Shown: positions 1 to 13,110 of the stretch, piece after piece | How the letters are laid out: each line of letters begins with the position of its first letter | How positions within the stretch are numbered: position 1 is the stretch's first letter | NCBI GenBank assembly: GCA_014706295.1 | Contig: JACSVZ010000014.1 | Span: 73,979,935 to 74,043,934, forward strand | From: Lycocorax pyrrhopterus obiensis | Lineage: Eukaryota > Chordata > Aves > Passeriformes > Paradisaeidae | Direction: 5' to 3' | Length of the DNA: 64,000 nt | The notes under the pieces: model-generated | Told to the model about the DNA's origin: nothing | Seen by the model: the letters and a program-made list of their open reading frames with translations, nothing else | Database searches by the model: none | Program-made: the position numbers and the translations under genes

Positions 1-1653
1 CTTATCCCGAGACCACACTTCAACAATGAAACATATTTCCTAAGAGAGATTTTGTGACTGCACTAAAAAGACCAAGAAGTTTAACTTCTCCAATACAGAG
101 CAGATATATGAGATATCAGTAATTTTTCAGTTTCCAAAATAACTTGTGCCAAAATCTATGTGAATTACTCATCATTACTTGTTACCAACACTCCCAAACA
201 AACAGAAGGAAAGTGAGACCTTACTATTAAAGGAAAAAGTCATCATTATGGTACTTTTTACAACTTGTAGTCAAACAAAGATTTTTTCTGTTTCCTTCCA
301 ACTTATTTAGAGTTTTTAAAATAATCATCCCGTATTTCAAGGAATCTCTCTCCAAAAAAAAAAAGGGGGGAGTGGGAGAGTCAAACCAATGAAGAAACAA
401 CAATTGTAATTTTAAACATTTAACATTTGTGCCATTAGAGATACTATACAGGCATAAGACCAAAGATTTTGCTGTAAATAAATATACAGGGATGAGTTTT
501 GTTAAATAAAATTTGTGTGTACAGAGATGAAAGGCACACAGGTAGCATAATTGTTTCTGGAATGATACAGTGAAATCCTATTTTGAAGATCTGTGTTTAC
601 ACAGCAATTTGTGTAAATATTAAAGAAATTGCTCTATTAACTATGTATTAACTATTGACATTGGTCAATAATTAGAACTTAGAATTTTTAGTGCGGGGCT
701 GGGTGAAAACAGCCTGATACTGATTCCTTGATGTCATTTTGATTTTCTTAATTTTTGTTTTTTCTTTTCCGGGATAAGAATTGTTTGATGACTCTAATTT
801 TTCATTTGTTTTGTACAGAACTGTGCCTCATGTAGCATTTTGTTTTATTAATAACCTTTGAAATTACAATAACAAAGCTAAACATTAGAAAACAAACTGA
901 AAAGAACTTGCTGACTCTAAATTCCCCATTCAGGCTGGAAGAGCATTTTTTATGCTTTTCTGTGTCCTTGAATGAATTGACATTTAACAGTAGTTTTCAT
1001 GTTTTCCTTGCGGATGATAAGTGTAACATTAAAAAATGAAACTACCAACTGGATATATTAAACCTCACCTGCACATCCCACCTGCCCTGTTGTTCCCTTT
1101 GCATGCTTATATTCTCAGAGCAACTACAGGAAAGAAGACCAACACCTGAACGAACTGTTCTTGCATCTGAACACTTCCTGAAGCACTGACAAAGATTTTG
1201 GGGCATGTTTTTCATTTCTGTCTATTTTTTGAGTAAGTGTCCTCCCTGTAAGACACAAACTGGAGTGGCAACACAAGAATATTGACTGAGAAATGGTCTC
1301 AGTCGTACTGATGGAAAAGAGATCAGGCATTTGCCAAACTAAAAAGAAAGAAAGTCTCAATGAAGTTACTAATAAATTTTCAGCTTTTCCTACAACACTA
1401 AAATAAAGTAGGACCAGAAAAATTTTCTTTTGTGAAGAATTCAGTTCCTAAAGAGCCTGCTTTCTCCTTCAAATTCCTGCAGATTTCAAGCTTCACAAAG
1501 CCACTCAGGATTAGTCAAGCTTTCAAATTTGAAATTCCATGTGCTCCTAATTATTTGAGTTCACTGGGAAATTATTTTCAAATGTGCATTTTCATAAAAA
1601 GGAAAAGTGCTTTTGTCCTTTGGAGATTGCACGTGTGCCACAAAAAAAAAATT

Positions 1654-1738
1654 ACATCACTGACATACGTCACAAACATGTCATTTGTGTTTAAAAACAT
1701 AAAATCACATCACTGACACCTCAAAAACACATCATTTC
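1654..1738. repeat. Imperfect 53-bp-period duplication
   Basis: ACATCACTGACA occurs at 1654-1665 and again at 1707-1718. In each copy it is followed by similar sequence (CTCAMAAACAYRTCATTT-like). Two diverged copies of a roughly 32-bp segment therefore lie 53 bp apart. This is a small local duplication in the ZCCHC7 intron with no evident function. Confidence 0.6.
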
Positions 1739-1840
1739 TATTTTCAGGAATATTTTTGCTCTTGTTTTGCAAAAGAAGTATTTTTCTTCACTAGAAACAT
1801 GTGGCTGGCCCTACAAAAGATTAAATTATATATAACTAAG

Positions 1841-1925
1841 CAACCCGGTCTGGTGGAAGGTGTCGTTGCCCACGGCAGGGAGATGGAACAAGATGGTTTT
1901 TAAGGTCCCTTCTGACCCAAAACAG
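1841..1925 (+). mobile_element. CR1 LINE 3'-end fragment
   Basis: The segment matches the conserved CR1 3' region in plus orientation: a 'CCGGTCTGGTGGAAGGTGTC' stretch, then the 'GCCCACGGCAGGG' block, then 'TTTTAAGGTCCCTTCTGACC'. CR1 is the dominant LINE of birds. The copy is short and 5'-truncated, and it lacks a clear ATTCTATG tail. Confidence 0.85.
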
Positions 1926-3453
1926 CAGCCACCGGCTCCCTGCTGCCTCCAGATGCCGTGACAGGGACTGATGGCCCCCAGCCCCTGGAGGCAGCAGCCT
2001 TTGGGGCCCATTCACCACGTCCTGTAAGAGAAACCACAGCGAAACACAAAAGACCGTGACCTTCAGCCACCACTAAATCACTCCATTTTTAGGGAAATGA
2101 CAAGAAAAAACGGCACTGTTTCACCTGCACGAAGCTGCTCTTCAAAATGAAAAAAACCCCCTATTACAAAAATCACAAGTGAGTGACCAAAGCTCGGCTT
2201 TCAGGCTTTGTTTTTAACAAAAGGGTATGTTTTAAATACTTGGGTTTGCCATCTGAAAATCTAAGTCACACAAACACATACCACGGACGCACCACGTGAG
2301 ACACAGAAACACACACCACCAATGCCAACAAAATTGTCCCTCTGTTCCAACTGCTGACATGGATTTCTTAGAGGGATCTCTTCTCTGCTCTTTTTATGCC
2401 AAAACAAAGTTAAAATAATTAAAAATCTAATGAGGAAATCCCCTTAGCACACACCCATTCAGCCTAAAGTATAAACAATGCCAACTTTGCCTATGTCCTG
2501 GGGAGCCAGCCTGAGGGGACAGCTCAGTTTTGTGCTGGGCTGTCACTGGCTGAAGCCTCTGACACGGACTCCAGGGCTGGGAATGCTGCTGCCCCTCTCA
2601 TGGGCGTGTTATGGGACACCGGTGAAATTTCTGCGCAAAGTTGGCAACTTTCCCCCCTCCAGGTTTCTTTACCAAGATATCCCATGGGAACACAATGCAG
2701 GTGGAAATGCCAAACCTTCGCATACACATCTACAAATACACAAACAAGCACATACATGTGCCTGTGCTTACACGTGTGTGTGTGTACATCACCATACACG
2801 CTCGTGGGGAGCGAACCCCCGCATCCTGAGCAGCGGCTGGAGCCCCCCTGGCTCCAGTGGGAGGGAGAATCCCCCAAGCTCTGCAGGTAAAGTTTTAAAA
2901 GCACAAGACACAGTTCCAGGCTTGGTGTCTTACCTTTAGGTAGCGTCAAGCCAGGAAGGGAAGTGCAGCATGAGGCAGGGACTGTCAGCACCGGGCTGTA
3001 ACACACCCGCCGCCTCACTGCCCCCGCTCCAGCAGGGTAGAGCAAGCTCTGGTGTTTCACCATGCACAGAGAGTTTCAAAAAGAGACCGAAAAGAGCATC
3101 TGGCAGCTTCCCCCCACACTCCCCCCTCACTGCCTGGCTGTTGAGGTTTTAAAGGAGTTGATGGAGTAAAATTTGTCCTGAGGATGCCTGGCTGTTCCTG
3201 GTGCCTCAAGGGCTCAGAGTAAAGACAGGCACACCACAACCACCCACGAAGCACAATGTAAGACAGCAAAGTGCAGCGAAATCTGCCCACTTAGGGCAAA
3301 GAGCTGCTTTTGTGACTGTCACTGGAATCAGCTGTCTCGAATGGGCCTCCTCAGGCTCTCTGAGGGCATTCCCCTCATCTACACTTCAAAAGTGCGAACA
3401 AAGGAACACCAACCACCACATGCCACACCTGAGGCTGTGCAAGCACAGAACTG

Positions 3454-3538
3454 ACACCAAACTGATGACAGAATACCAAACTGGTATTCACCAAACCAAA
3501 CCAGTGCCAAGGCACACCAAACTGGTGACAGAAATACC
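3454..3538. repeat. Imperfect direct repeat, 60-bp period
   Basis: ACACCAAACTGATGACAGAA (3454 onward) recurs 60 bp later as ACACCAAACTGGTGACAGAA (3514 onward). Further partial CCAAACTGGT-like copies lie between them. This is a small tandem duplication in intronic DNA with no function assigned. Confidence 0.6.
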
Positions 3539-6500
3539 TCTGCAGCTGGTTCTGTGCATGTGGTTCTCAGCAGAGCATGGGAGACATGTTACTCTAGTGA
3601 TCCACATCCACCAACAAAAGTCCAAGAATGGACTGAGAGCTTTGATTTTCTTCCTTCCTCACTGCAAATGATGTCATTGTCTGACAGGACATATTCTGGA
3701 TAGCTGAGAATGTCACGTATGATGTGAAATCAGAGACATTAGCAAAAGCTTTAGAGGAAAAGCAGTCAAACACCACCACCACAGAGAGGAAGAAGAAACT
3801 GAGCCTGGCAGGTGGGAAACCTTACCACTGCTAAAAATTGCCATGTAAAAAAAACCAGCTTAAACTCAAATTCCACGACTACAAAAACTGTCATGTTGGT
3901 GGGAAATGCTGCAGTGAACTGGGGACCCTCAGCAGAGGAGCTGGAGTGTGCACCCCACTCACCAGCACGTCCCCTGCGATCACAACTCCCTTCTGGCAAA
4001 GGCCGCTGGAGTAGGGTTGTTATATGTGGGATAGTCACAGAAGACACACAGCATTCACCAATATGGATACTGGAAATACCAATTATATACATTAACAGAA
4101 TATAAAGACCGCCACTGCCATCACCCCATCACAGACATGGGTGTACTTGAACACGCACAAGTGCAGCAGCAGCCTGAGGAGCGACTTCTGCATTTCCTTC
4201 AGATTTAAAGTGAAAGGAGTGACCACACACCCCTGCCTCACGATCAGCATTGCTGCAGTGGTGTTGCAGGGTGCAGGGTCAGATTTCTGTCCCCCTATAC
4301 CTGGCACCTACACCTGGCTGCTCACCTCAAACTTTACTTTTTCCCTACGTCCTTTGTATCCAGTATATTCTCTACTGCACTTTTTAATTGCTTAAACACC
4401 TAGAACTTCTCCTTTGAAAAGATTAAATCAGTTTCCCATCAGTGTTCAAAAATTCAGTTGCAGTATGAGAGTTTGTTATCACCTGCAAGAAACCCAAAGA
4501 AACAGGGACAAAGAAGAAAGATCAAACTGATAACAGAAGAGGGGAGGAAAATCCCCTTATATCTATCAACAAAACAGAGAAAAAAAAAGGTGGAAAAAGT
4601 GAAAAAAAGTCGCACAGAATATATGACCATGTAAGCATGGGCACTCTTGCAGAAAACCTAGTCAGCAATCCCAAGCCAGAGGAAATTTAAATGAGAGCGA
4701 GGTCCACAACAGCGACGGAATCTGAACAGATACAAGGGGCTGCTCAGGTTGCAGGTTGTGCTTAGCCTCGATCTCTTCGGATTTGCAAAGGAACTTTATT
4801 AGTTTTATTGATTTTTTTTCTTAAATAATCAAGAGATTCGAGTGTATCCACATTACACGGTGAGGAAGATTAAGATTTTTTCTTTAATCAAAATATCCAT
4901 ATGCATGTGCTGTATCTTCCAAGGGGTAGGTGGATTCCCACTACTGATTCCTGCTCCAGGGCGCGTTCTGCTGCAGGAATTCATGCACAAACCACTCCTA
5001 CCACATTTCCATGACGGCAGAGTTCCAGCAAATACAAGTGAGAAGAAAACCCCTCAAATCACAGGAAAACCACCCAAATCACAGCGCTCAGAAGGGTGCA
5101 GTTCTGGGGAAACAAGCCCATAAAGGGGTTCAGCAACACATACACAAATACACAAGGAATGGACTCCACATGCAGCAGCATAGCCTGCCACTGCTCTGTC
5201 CATCCCTCTAAGGGGAATCAAGGCCCAGCCCCACGAGCCTGGCTCTGCCGGGGAAGGGAAATGAGAGCAGGAGCTCTGTGCCAACGTGGACAGGCACAGC
5301 CGGCCAGGACACCAAGGACCACCGGCTCTCACCCTCCTCTGGAAGCCCCTCTGTGCCCAGCCTCGCCGCAGGCAATGGATGGCACTGTCCCACGCGCACG
5401 GCTGACCAGCCCACACGCGCCTGGCTCCCAGCACAGGCTGCTTCTAAAAAACCACTGATTTTAGAGCAAGTCATCTTTCCTGTGTGCTTGTCCATCCACT
5501 GGCCTGTGGGGCTCCTGGTGCCCACACTGGGCCTCTCTGGAGGAGATGCCATGCTCCAGGCAGCGTCACGGGGGGCTGAGGCCACCCCTTGAGCGGGGAC
5601 ACGGCCACAGCCACTGCGTGTGGCCTCCAGAGCGGCAGCCTGCCACAGCCAGACAAGCCACCACAAAGCCACAAGGGCATAAATCCCTGCTTTGGGCTTT
5701 TGGTGACACTGAAACTGGTACATGGATCGCACCAGGGAGTTCTGCTGCTTTGAAGAAATGCAGCACACACCTCTAGGTATTAATAACAAAAATATTTTGA
5801 TTGTTAAAGGAATTTTCACATAGAAATCTTTTTACTTCTGAAAGCAATTTTGTTTGAGATTTAATCCAGTGATTCCACAATTTGGGTATCCAATAAGCAG
5901 AGGGAAATGTGACTCTTTACAGAACTCTTCTCTGGCCTAGCAAAATGAAAAATTTATGGTAGTCATTTTTGTAGGAAAAAATAAGTTGTTGCTACAAATC
6001 ACAAGACTTCAGAACAAAAACATACTGTATCATGCAAAGGTCACATTCAAAAGCAGCTGTCAGGGAAAAGAAGCAAAGCACAACTCATTGTATTTTGTTG
6101 TTATTGTAGAATTAAGCTTAGACCTTTTCACCATTTAGAAATAAACTGAGGGATTTGAGTAACAGCACACAGAGAAAAGAAATACAGATGTGGTTAGATT
6201 TTTGAGTAGTTTCTGCAGTGCCACAGAGTTAAGATAAATTTAAGTTCAATGTCTGGAAGAAGCCATTTTACACACTGATAGTTCACAAAGGGCATTTCCT
6301 TTTTGATAGAGATAATAAGTCAAATTTATCAGAGACTGCTGTTTCCATTCTGACTCCATAAGCTGCAGTTACTGCTACTAAATAGAAAACTCCTCCCTAT
6401 ATGATTTTTTAGGGAAGAGGCAAATTTGAAATGCTTTCAAATTAATTTTCTTTTCTATCTTAGGCATCTTTTTATGTTTTCATTCACTAAACGTTCAAAC

Positions 6501-8129
6501 ACACTTCTTTTTTCTCTTTTCCATTTTACAAATGTTCTTTGGATTCAAAAGCAGCCACATACCACAAACTTGCCAAGCCCAGAGTGAGATCATACTCACA
6601 CCCAGTCTCTGAGAAAGAGACCAGGCGGATAAAGGACATAACAGGGAGAAGATAAATTGTTTTTTGTACCCCTTAGTGGCCGGACATCAATGCTGCAGCT
6701 CTGAAAGCCGTCTTTCCAAAAAAAAAAAAAAAGAGATTAGGATTGTGGCTATTCATGGGAGAAGAAATATGTTAAAAGGAAGGTTTTAATGAAGAAATGG
6801 ATGAAAGACTTCCAACTACAGGAGATTAACATTCTTATCATATAAACTCTTACTGTAAAGCAGAGAGAAGGGGTGGGAGAGGAGCACACTCCTCCAAAGA
6901 CAGGGAAACTCTCTGACACTGAAAATGAATTCTCTGCATTACTGCATGGCACAGTTTGTAATGATTCTTTTCGCACACTTTATTATGGACTCTTAAGCTT
7001 TAAAAATAAAAGGGTGTAGATTATATCAAAGACCTAGTTTTGCTGAATTACCCATCTTTGAAACACCCTGTGAAGAAGGTAGGACCCATTAAGCACAGCA
7101 ACCAGCAGTATCACCATGTAGTTTTCTGAGTGTCACGCCAGGAACATCACCAGCGCTGGTGGGAACACACGGGTACCTGGTCATGCCTTTCAGCAGGGAA
7201 ACCAGGAATTTTACAGAAATACAAGCACAAATACGCTGTGGCTTAGTGTGGTATTAGGCAAGCAAAACCAAAAAGTGAATGGCACCTAAAGCCATGGGGA
7301 AGCAGGGCAGAGAGAGGAGAGGAAAGACTCCCATCTGGGTACGGAACACTGGTACTCATGGACCAGCCATAAACCTGCAGGATGGCAGCTGAGGACCAAA
7401 AGGTAAACCTTGATCTGCCACCAGGACCCAGAGCTCACTTCCCACAGCAAAACAGCATCTCTTTCCGTCACAACAGACGCTGGTGACTGGAGCTGGAAAG
7501 CTGCTTAGGGGAAAGACTACAGGCATGAGGACAGCATTATTTGTTTACAGGGAATATTAAAAATAATTAGGGTGTTGGCCAAGTGAGGTGTAGGGGAGTG
7601 AATAGAATAAGGAGATATGCTCAGTTCCTTTCCTTAAGGAGTCGTTTCTGATGCCGTGGAAGCTCCGCATCTCTCTTCAGGGACTCAGACATGAAAACAG
7701 ACTCATCAAATGACTGACACAACCGGCTGCTCTCACGGTCAGAGGACTGTTCACGTTTCAGTTCCCTTTCTCACAGGATGCAAACCGGACACTAGACACA
7801 CCACAACACTGTCACGGGAGGTCTGTCCGATGTACAGTCACAGGCAGTTCCAGGTGAGAAGGGAAAGGCAAGGCTTCATGAGCTCTTACATGCTATGAGC
7901 ATCCCTACTGACACTGCAGGCCCTAAAATTGTAATTTACATACAGTGTCGTTGCCAAAACACCTATCTCATTCTCTAGAAACCCTGAAAACAGAACTGTG
8001 CATGTCTCAAATTATTTTAAATGAACTAGCAGAGAATATCTCTGAGAGGATGATTTGCCAATACACATACATTTTAAACACATTTCTTTGAACTGAAAAT
8101 TTTTATATTCATGCTTCAGCAGAGTCATT

Positions 8130-8230
8130 TATAGAATCTCAAAATCCCAGAATGGTTTTGGTTCCAAGGGCCTTAGACACCACCCTGTTCCAATTCCCTG
8201 CCATGGACAAGGACACCTTCCCTTAGACAC
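8130..8230 (-). mobile_element. CR1 LINE 3'-end fragment (inverted)
   Basis: The plus strand reads as the reverse complement of a CR1 3' end: ATAGAATCTC...AGAATGGTTTTGGTTCCAAG, then GGCCTTAGACACCACC, then CCTGCCATGGACAAGGACAC and CTTCCCTTAGAC. It is a truncated, diverged copy in ZCCHC7 intron 2. Confidence 0.85.
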
Positions 8231-9126
8231 GTTACATATTATAGTCTATAGGATGAGAGATACAAGCTCAATAAACAAATTACAGTTACCGTACACTAGG
8301 AAGATTTATGGCTTCTCTTCTCTACAGCTATTTTGATGCTATTTTGGTCTTTCATTACACATACATGCCTACAACACAATTTATTCTAAGCCTGTGTCTT
8401 TGCATGGGGATCACAGTGTGTATTAGAAAAGAAGCAGCTGAACCAAACTTTTGCTCACCAGAGCTACTTGAATTCCATTCACCAGAATCTGGAGGGATTT
8501 GGAGAAGGTTCTGGCCTAGTGTTGAGAATAAAACCAGAGTAGGAGAATAGCAGGTATATTTCTGACCTCGTATGACTGTCTTTGACTTCCCACTAAAACA
8601 TCTCAAGAACTGCTTATATTGCCTATACTCCATGAAAAAATTTTAGTTCTGAACAGTGCGACCCATTCATACAGGGCAGGGAAATTCTACCTCTGATGAC
8701 CGCTCTGTATGTGGCTTGCTTATTGCCAACGTTCATGAATGGGTCTATAAACCAGAAACGTTACAATGTTTGTCACAAAAATGTGACATAACTTAGCAAA
8801 ATTTGCCCCCTGGTACCAAACTCCCATGTTGATTTTTAACAGCCCCCTCAGTCAGCACTGGCACACCTGCAAGGCAGTTCTTAGAAACTTTAAAAAGATT
8901 TATAAGGAGGAAAAAACTACATTAATTCCAAACATGGTGTGCTTACCAGGGCTTCTGACGCAGTGATAGAATGCTTTACATAAAAGTCTGTTCAGCCACA
9001 GACTGTGCTTAGCTATGCAAAAACACACACAACTCCAGCAGAAAGTTATCTGAAATATGTGTTTCACCAGAGAAGAAGGCAAAGACTATCTCTCAAAGAC
9101 TAGCTCTTCCCTCTCAAACAGCGCAG

Positions 9127-9168
9127 CAGCAGCATGTGAACAGCAGCACATGAACAGCAGCACTGCTT
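9127..9168. repeat. Three-copy 14-bp tandem repeat
   Basis: Three consecutive 14-bp units start at 9127, 9141 and 9155: CAGCAGCATGTGAA, CAGCAGCACATGAA and CAGCAGCACTGCTT. This is a short minisatellite-like array of no known function. Confidence 0.75.
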
Positions 9169-10164
9169 ATAGACACTGACAAAAAACTCCACTGCTGTCA
9201 GCCTGCAGATCAGCATCACAGAATGCTCCATTTCAGCCAAAACCTCCTCAATTACATGCGCACCAAATAAAGTTATGGCATACATTGTTTTTTAGCTTCT
9301 TTTAAAGTATGGTCTATTTTACTTTATTTATAAACTTCCCTTCTTTATTTCTTTCTCCAGCCTTTGTCCGGGTCGTGGTTTCCCTCAACCTGGCGGGGGG
9401 ACGCTGTTCCCAGTAATGGCCTTTGTGCTCCAGGAAACCAGTGAGCAGGAAAAAATCCTGGCTGATCATCTAGCAGAGTTTTCAGCTGATGGTGACATAG
9501 TGTGTATCACACACAATGGTTATTACAAACACCTGCCTAAGCTCTCTTCCACTAACCACCACGTTTATGGACTTTCTTTGCTGTAATGTGGAAGAATGTT
9601 TTTCAAAACACTAAAATGTTAACTTCAGCTTTAGTGGTTGAGGAGAAAACCTCTCTGAATTCTTCAGTGCAGAATCCACATGAGAACAGTCAATCAACTT
9701 CAGGTCAACAGCCCAAACTGTCAAGAGTCATGAGGGGGCAATCACCTGCTGAACTCAGGCAGGGGAAATGCTCAGGTCTCCCCTCCGCCCCCTGCCTCCT
9801 TCCTGTTACACCTCATCCCTGTCCTGAGTTGAAAGGCCTCTGGTCTGGCACACAGCAACTTCTTATACGCCCTCAGGAATACAAAGTACGTGGCAAGGTT
9901 GAAAAGTTCACAGTACAAATCGCTCAGATACTACTTCTAAACTTCTACCAGGAAAAATGCTGTTTTTCCCTCCATATGTCATGCTGCTGAAGTAAAGGTA
10001 TTGAAATGGTACAAATAATGGCCATTTCATTTACCACAGCTTTGCATCCATTGCCATGCACTCTTGCTTGCTTTCTGTTCATCTTTCAAGTACTGACATC
10101 AGTGTCATTGCAGATAAATTGTCGCCCCCATACAAGAACAAAGAAGCTAATAAAAGGCACTAAC

Positions 10165-10852
10165 CTTCGCTGACAGGAGTGGCACAGCCCTCAAGGTTCA
10201 ACATGATGTCTCCATCCCTGTCATCAGCACCAGCTCCTAAAAGCATCCAGCTTTCGACGTTATCACTGTCAGAGATCAAGCTCTCCTCCTCCGAGGTGTT
10301 GTCTATTACCAACACATCGTGGACGGCTTGAGGTCCAGCAGAACAGACAGGGGTAGGCCTCCCACTAGTGCTGTTTCTCTGCCTTGGTTTGCCCACATCT
10401 GATTCAGGGGGAAACAGGGCATTACATCCAGCAGCTTTGGTGTGATTTGGTGTGGAAGATACCATGCGGATGTGCATTTTACCTTGAACTGAAGAGCACC
10501 TTGACCTCTTTGCTTTGCTTTTGTAGATGCTATCTTCATCTGGTGTATCAGACAGGACGATGATCTCGGGCTCATCTGAAAGCTGAGTACCACCACCAGT
10601 GAATTCAGTGAGTTTCTCATCCTCACCCTGTTTCTCAGTTAGACCTGAACTATGACCCGTGACTTCTGCAACATCAGCTTCTTCATCCATTTCCAGTGTA
10701 CTGATTTCTCCAAGGTTCTGGGAATAGTGGATCTGGCTATAGAGATGAAACTCCACCTCACTATCAACACTCTGCTCACTGGATGACTCCTCAGGATAAA
10801 GCTCATCTTCGTACACTTCAGCATTCTCAGGACCATCATACCCGGTAAACAT
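10165..10852 (-). CDS. ZCCHC7: ZCCHC7, first coding exon (exon 2), N-terminal 229 residues
   Basis: ZCCHC7 is a CCHC zinc-knuckle protein related to yeast Air1/Air2. It works with the MTR4 helicase and a TENT4-type poly(A) polymerase in a nuclear TRAMP-like complex that marks RNAs for exosome decay. This exon encodes the acidic N-terminal region before the zinc knuckles. Recognition rests on colinear similarity to the vertebrate N-terminus: YEDELYPEESSSEQSVDSEV at residues 14-33, FHLYSQIHYSQ at 35-45, IIVLSDTPDEDSIY at 97-110, and DNVESWMLLG at 197-206 followed by DIMLNLEGC. The exon runs 10165-10875. An acceptor (pyrimidine tract ending TTTTTTTGTAG) precedes 23 nt of 5' UTR, and the ATG at 10852 has A at -3. 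It ends GAA G|GTTAGT in phase 1, consistent with a split Gly codon. The zinc-knuckle exons lie beyond position 1. The reading frame is intact. Confidence 0.93.
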
Positions 10853-10875
10853 TCTGGAAAGTGAGGAGTCTCTGC
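10853..10875 (-). other. ZCCHC7: ZCCHC7 exon 2 5' UTR and splice acceptor
   Basis: On the minus strand, a T-rich tract ending GTAG (the AG is the complement of 10877-10876) is followed by GCAGAGACTCCTCACTTTCC and then the ATG. Translation therefore starts inside exon 2, so exon 1 must be entirely 5' UTR, as is known for mammalian ZCCHC7. The exact acceptor is inferred from the motif. Confidence 0.75.
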
Positions 10876-11140
10876 CTACAAAAAAATCAAATGGCTATAT
10901 CAGAATAGTCATGTGTCCAAAATAAACCTTCAAATGATACCTTTGGTCTTCTTGAAATTGCTCAGGTCAGTCACAGAGCTCTGCACACAGAACATCAAAC
11001 TGATGTGGAAAGGCAAAAGCTACTTAAGGATGCATTTGCATTAACCGTAACAACTACTTCAGGTCAACTACTTTGGCTTCTGAAAGTGGCATTCACTGAG
11101 TTCTCCACTCCCACCTGAGGGAGGTCATCTGGATGCTCAC

Positions 11141-11572
11141 AGGCCACACCTGGAGTGCTGTGTACACCTTGGGCTCTCCAGTACTGGAGCAAATGCAGCA
11201 AAGGGCCATGAAAACCATTAAGGGACTGGAGCATCTACTCTAGAAGGTCAGGCTGGGACTGCTACTCCACCAGAAGGGAAAGCTCAGGGGGATTTATCCA
11301 TGCTCACAAACACCTGGCAGGGGGAGTAAACAGGACAGAACCACCACCGAAGTGCCCAGCAAGAACTTGAAAGGGAATGGACACAAAATAACAAAATACA
11401 GGGAATTCCAGTTAAACGTAACTCTGTTGCTCAGAAAGGCTGGGGAGCCTCCATTCGAGGACCTTCAAACCTCAGCTACACACAGCCCTGAGCAAGTGGC
11501 TCCAGGTCACTCTGCTTTAAGTCAGGGCTGAAATTGCCAGAGGCTCCTTCCCGACTCAGCTATCCTGTGATC
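11141..11572 (+). mobile_element. CR1 LINE fragment, about 430 bp of the 3' part
   Basis: The plus strand follows the 3' ORF2-to-tail part of CR1 in order: 'CCTGGAGTGCTGTGTACACC', then GGGCCATGAAAACCATTAAG, GGACTGGAGCATCTACTC, 'GTGCCCAGCAAGAACTTGAA', 'CTCAGAAAGGCTGGGGAGCC' and a final ATCCTGTGATCC. Many substitutions and indels destroy the reverse-transcriptase frame, so this is an old 5'-truncated insertion in ZCCHC7 intron 1. Confidence 0.85.
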
Positions 11573-13002
11573 CCAGTCCAAGAGTGAGTGTGTTCAGAGC
11601 TCACAGCCTGCTCCCTGGCAAGACAGGTAATACAGGGACATTCTAAAGTCACCCTGCCTCCTTGAGAGACAACCTCACTTGGTGTACATGACCATATGAT
11701 GCATGGAGTATAAGAAACACTTCCTCTGAAAGTCTGTCTGTATTTCTGAGTTACAGTTACTCCCATGGAAGTCATCAAGCTTTTTTTAGACATGAAAACT
11801 GCCAGATGGAGTTCAGCCTTTTGGCTGTGGAAGAAGAATGGCATGGTACTGTTTAAATCCACTTAGTCACACACACATACAAAAATTCCAATTCGTGAGC
11901 TTTGTACAGAGGTAATTTGCGTGATGATGGTATTTAAAGAACCCAAAGGTTCGTATTACGAAGGCTCTCCTCTCTCACCCAGGTTCCTAAGTAAACATAA
12001 CACCTAATATGCTAAATATATGAAAGAACGAGGTGGTAATAGACAGAATAAAGCTATTTTACACCACTACCTAGATTTAGATGTTGTAGGAAGGAAGAAA
12101 AGGTAAAACAATGGCACCTGAACGGTTGTAGTTAGAAAAACACCTGACAGACCAAATGAAGGCCCCGTATTTCAATGTTTTTCTCAACTTCACACAGGGT
12201 CCCTGCTTCAAACAGGCTGCAGCCTGTTCCTATCCACACAGTGAGAAGAGAGCTCCAATCAAGCACATTCACAATATTAACATGTGGTCATGAGGTGTGA
12301 GAAGAGATCTTCAGTAATGTAGGAAATTAACAAGTCCTCCTGAAGATGCTGTGTTTTTAGTGATACTCTAAAAGCCAACTGAATCCAAGTACTCCTTCCT
12401 TCCCTTCTGTCACCCAGTGGATAAAGTCACATACATAAGCAGTGACCACTGCTAAGAACTTGCAGCTGAACAACACTGAAGCCTTTCAACCATCCAGGGA
12501 GCTGACTCAGGGACACTTCACAGAGCAGGCAACAGCACAAACAGGCAGCAAGCACTACACTTACTTTGATCTATTCTTCTCAGAAAGTCAAACAACAGCT
12601 CCTCCTTCTCTCAGGTCCACATGTGACTGGGATAATGAAGGGCTCTTCCTCTTGCTCAGCATGTACACCAGGCCACTGGGAAACAAGAAACATCCAACAT
12701 CAGCATCACAACAGAACGTGAAGACATGTTGGTCACCATTCTCACACTCAGTCCACAGTCATGCCTTTCCTCTTCAGGAAAGAGAAACAGCCATGTCAGA
12801 TATCTGACATCAGAGCAGACACAAACACAGCCTCTAGGAAAGGGAAGAGGAGATCGACAAAGTCCTGCTTTGTTTTTCAGATTGTCAAGTGGAGGTAGTC
12901 TCTCACTGAGTTCATACAGATAAGTCAGAGGAAGACCTGACTGCAACTTCAGATTCCCTTTTGCCAGTGAAAAGTTTAGACTATGGGCAAACATTCTTTT
13001 CC

Positions 13003-13110
13003 ATAGAATCATAGAAAGGTTTCAGCTGGAAGACTCCTAGGGTCACCATTCTCTCAGCTATGTTCACCTCTAAGTGCCACATCTACCTCACTTCCAGCTG
13101 GACTATCATA
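13003..13110 (-). mobile_element. CR1-like 3'-end fragment (inverted)
   Basis: It begins ATAGAATCATAGAAAGG, the reverse complement of the CR1 tail, followed by TTTCAGCTGGAAGACTCC and 'AAGTGCCACATCTACCTCAC'. This resembles a CR1 subfamily whose inverted copies carry a similar GCACCACATCTAC block. The copy is diverged and its end is uncertain. Confidence 0.65.

Larger units (their letters stand above)
1..10164 (-). other. ZCCHC7: ZCCHC7 intron 2 (partial)
   Basis: This is the intron following the first coding exon of ZCCHC7, read on the minus strand. It starts with the donor GTTAGT at 10164-10159 and runs off the window at position 1. I looked on the minus strand for the next exon, which should encode the W-rich segment and the first CCHC zinc knuckles, and found nothing like it. 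No other convincing coding exon is visible on either strand. The stretch holds two short CR1 fragments and small tandem repeats, listed separately. The rest is AT-rich unique sequence. Confidence 0.8.

Noticed and set aside
2478..3063. Overlapping frames of 153 and 179 codons on opposite strands
   Set aside because: They lie within the ZCCHC7 intron, include a CA/GT-rich low-complexity stretch and show no homology.
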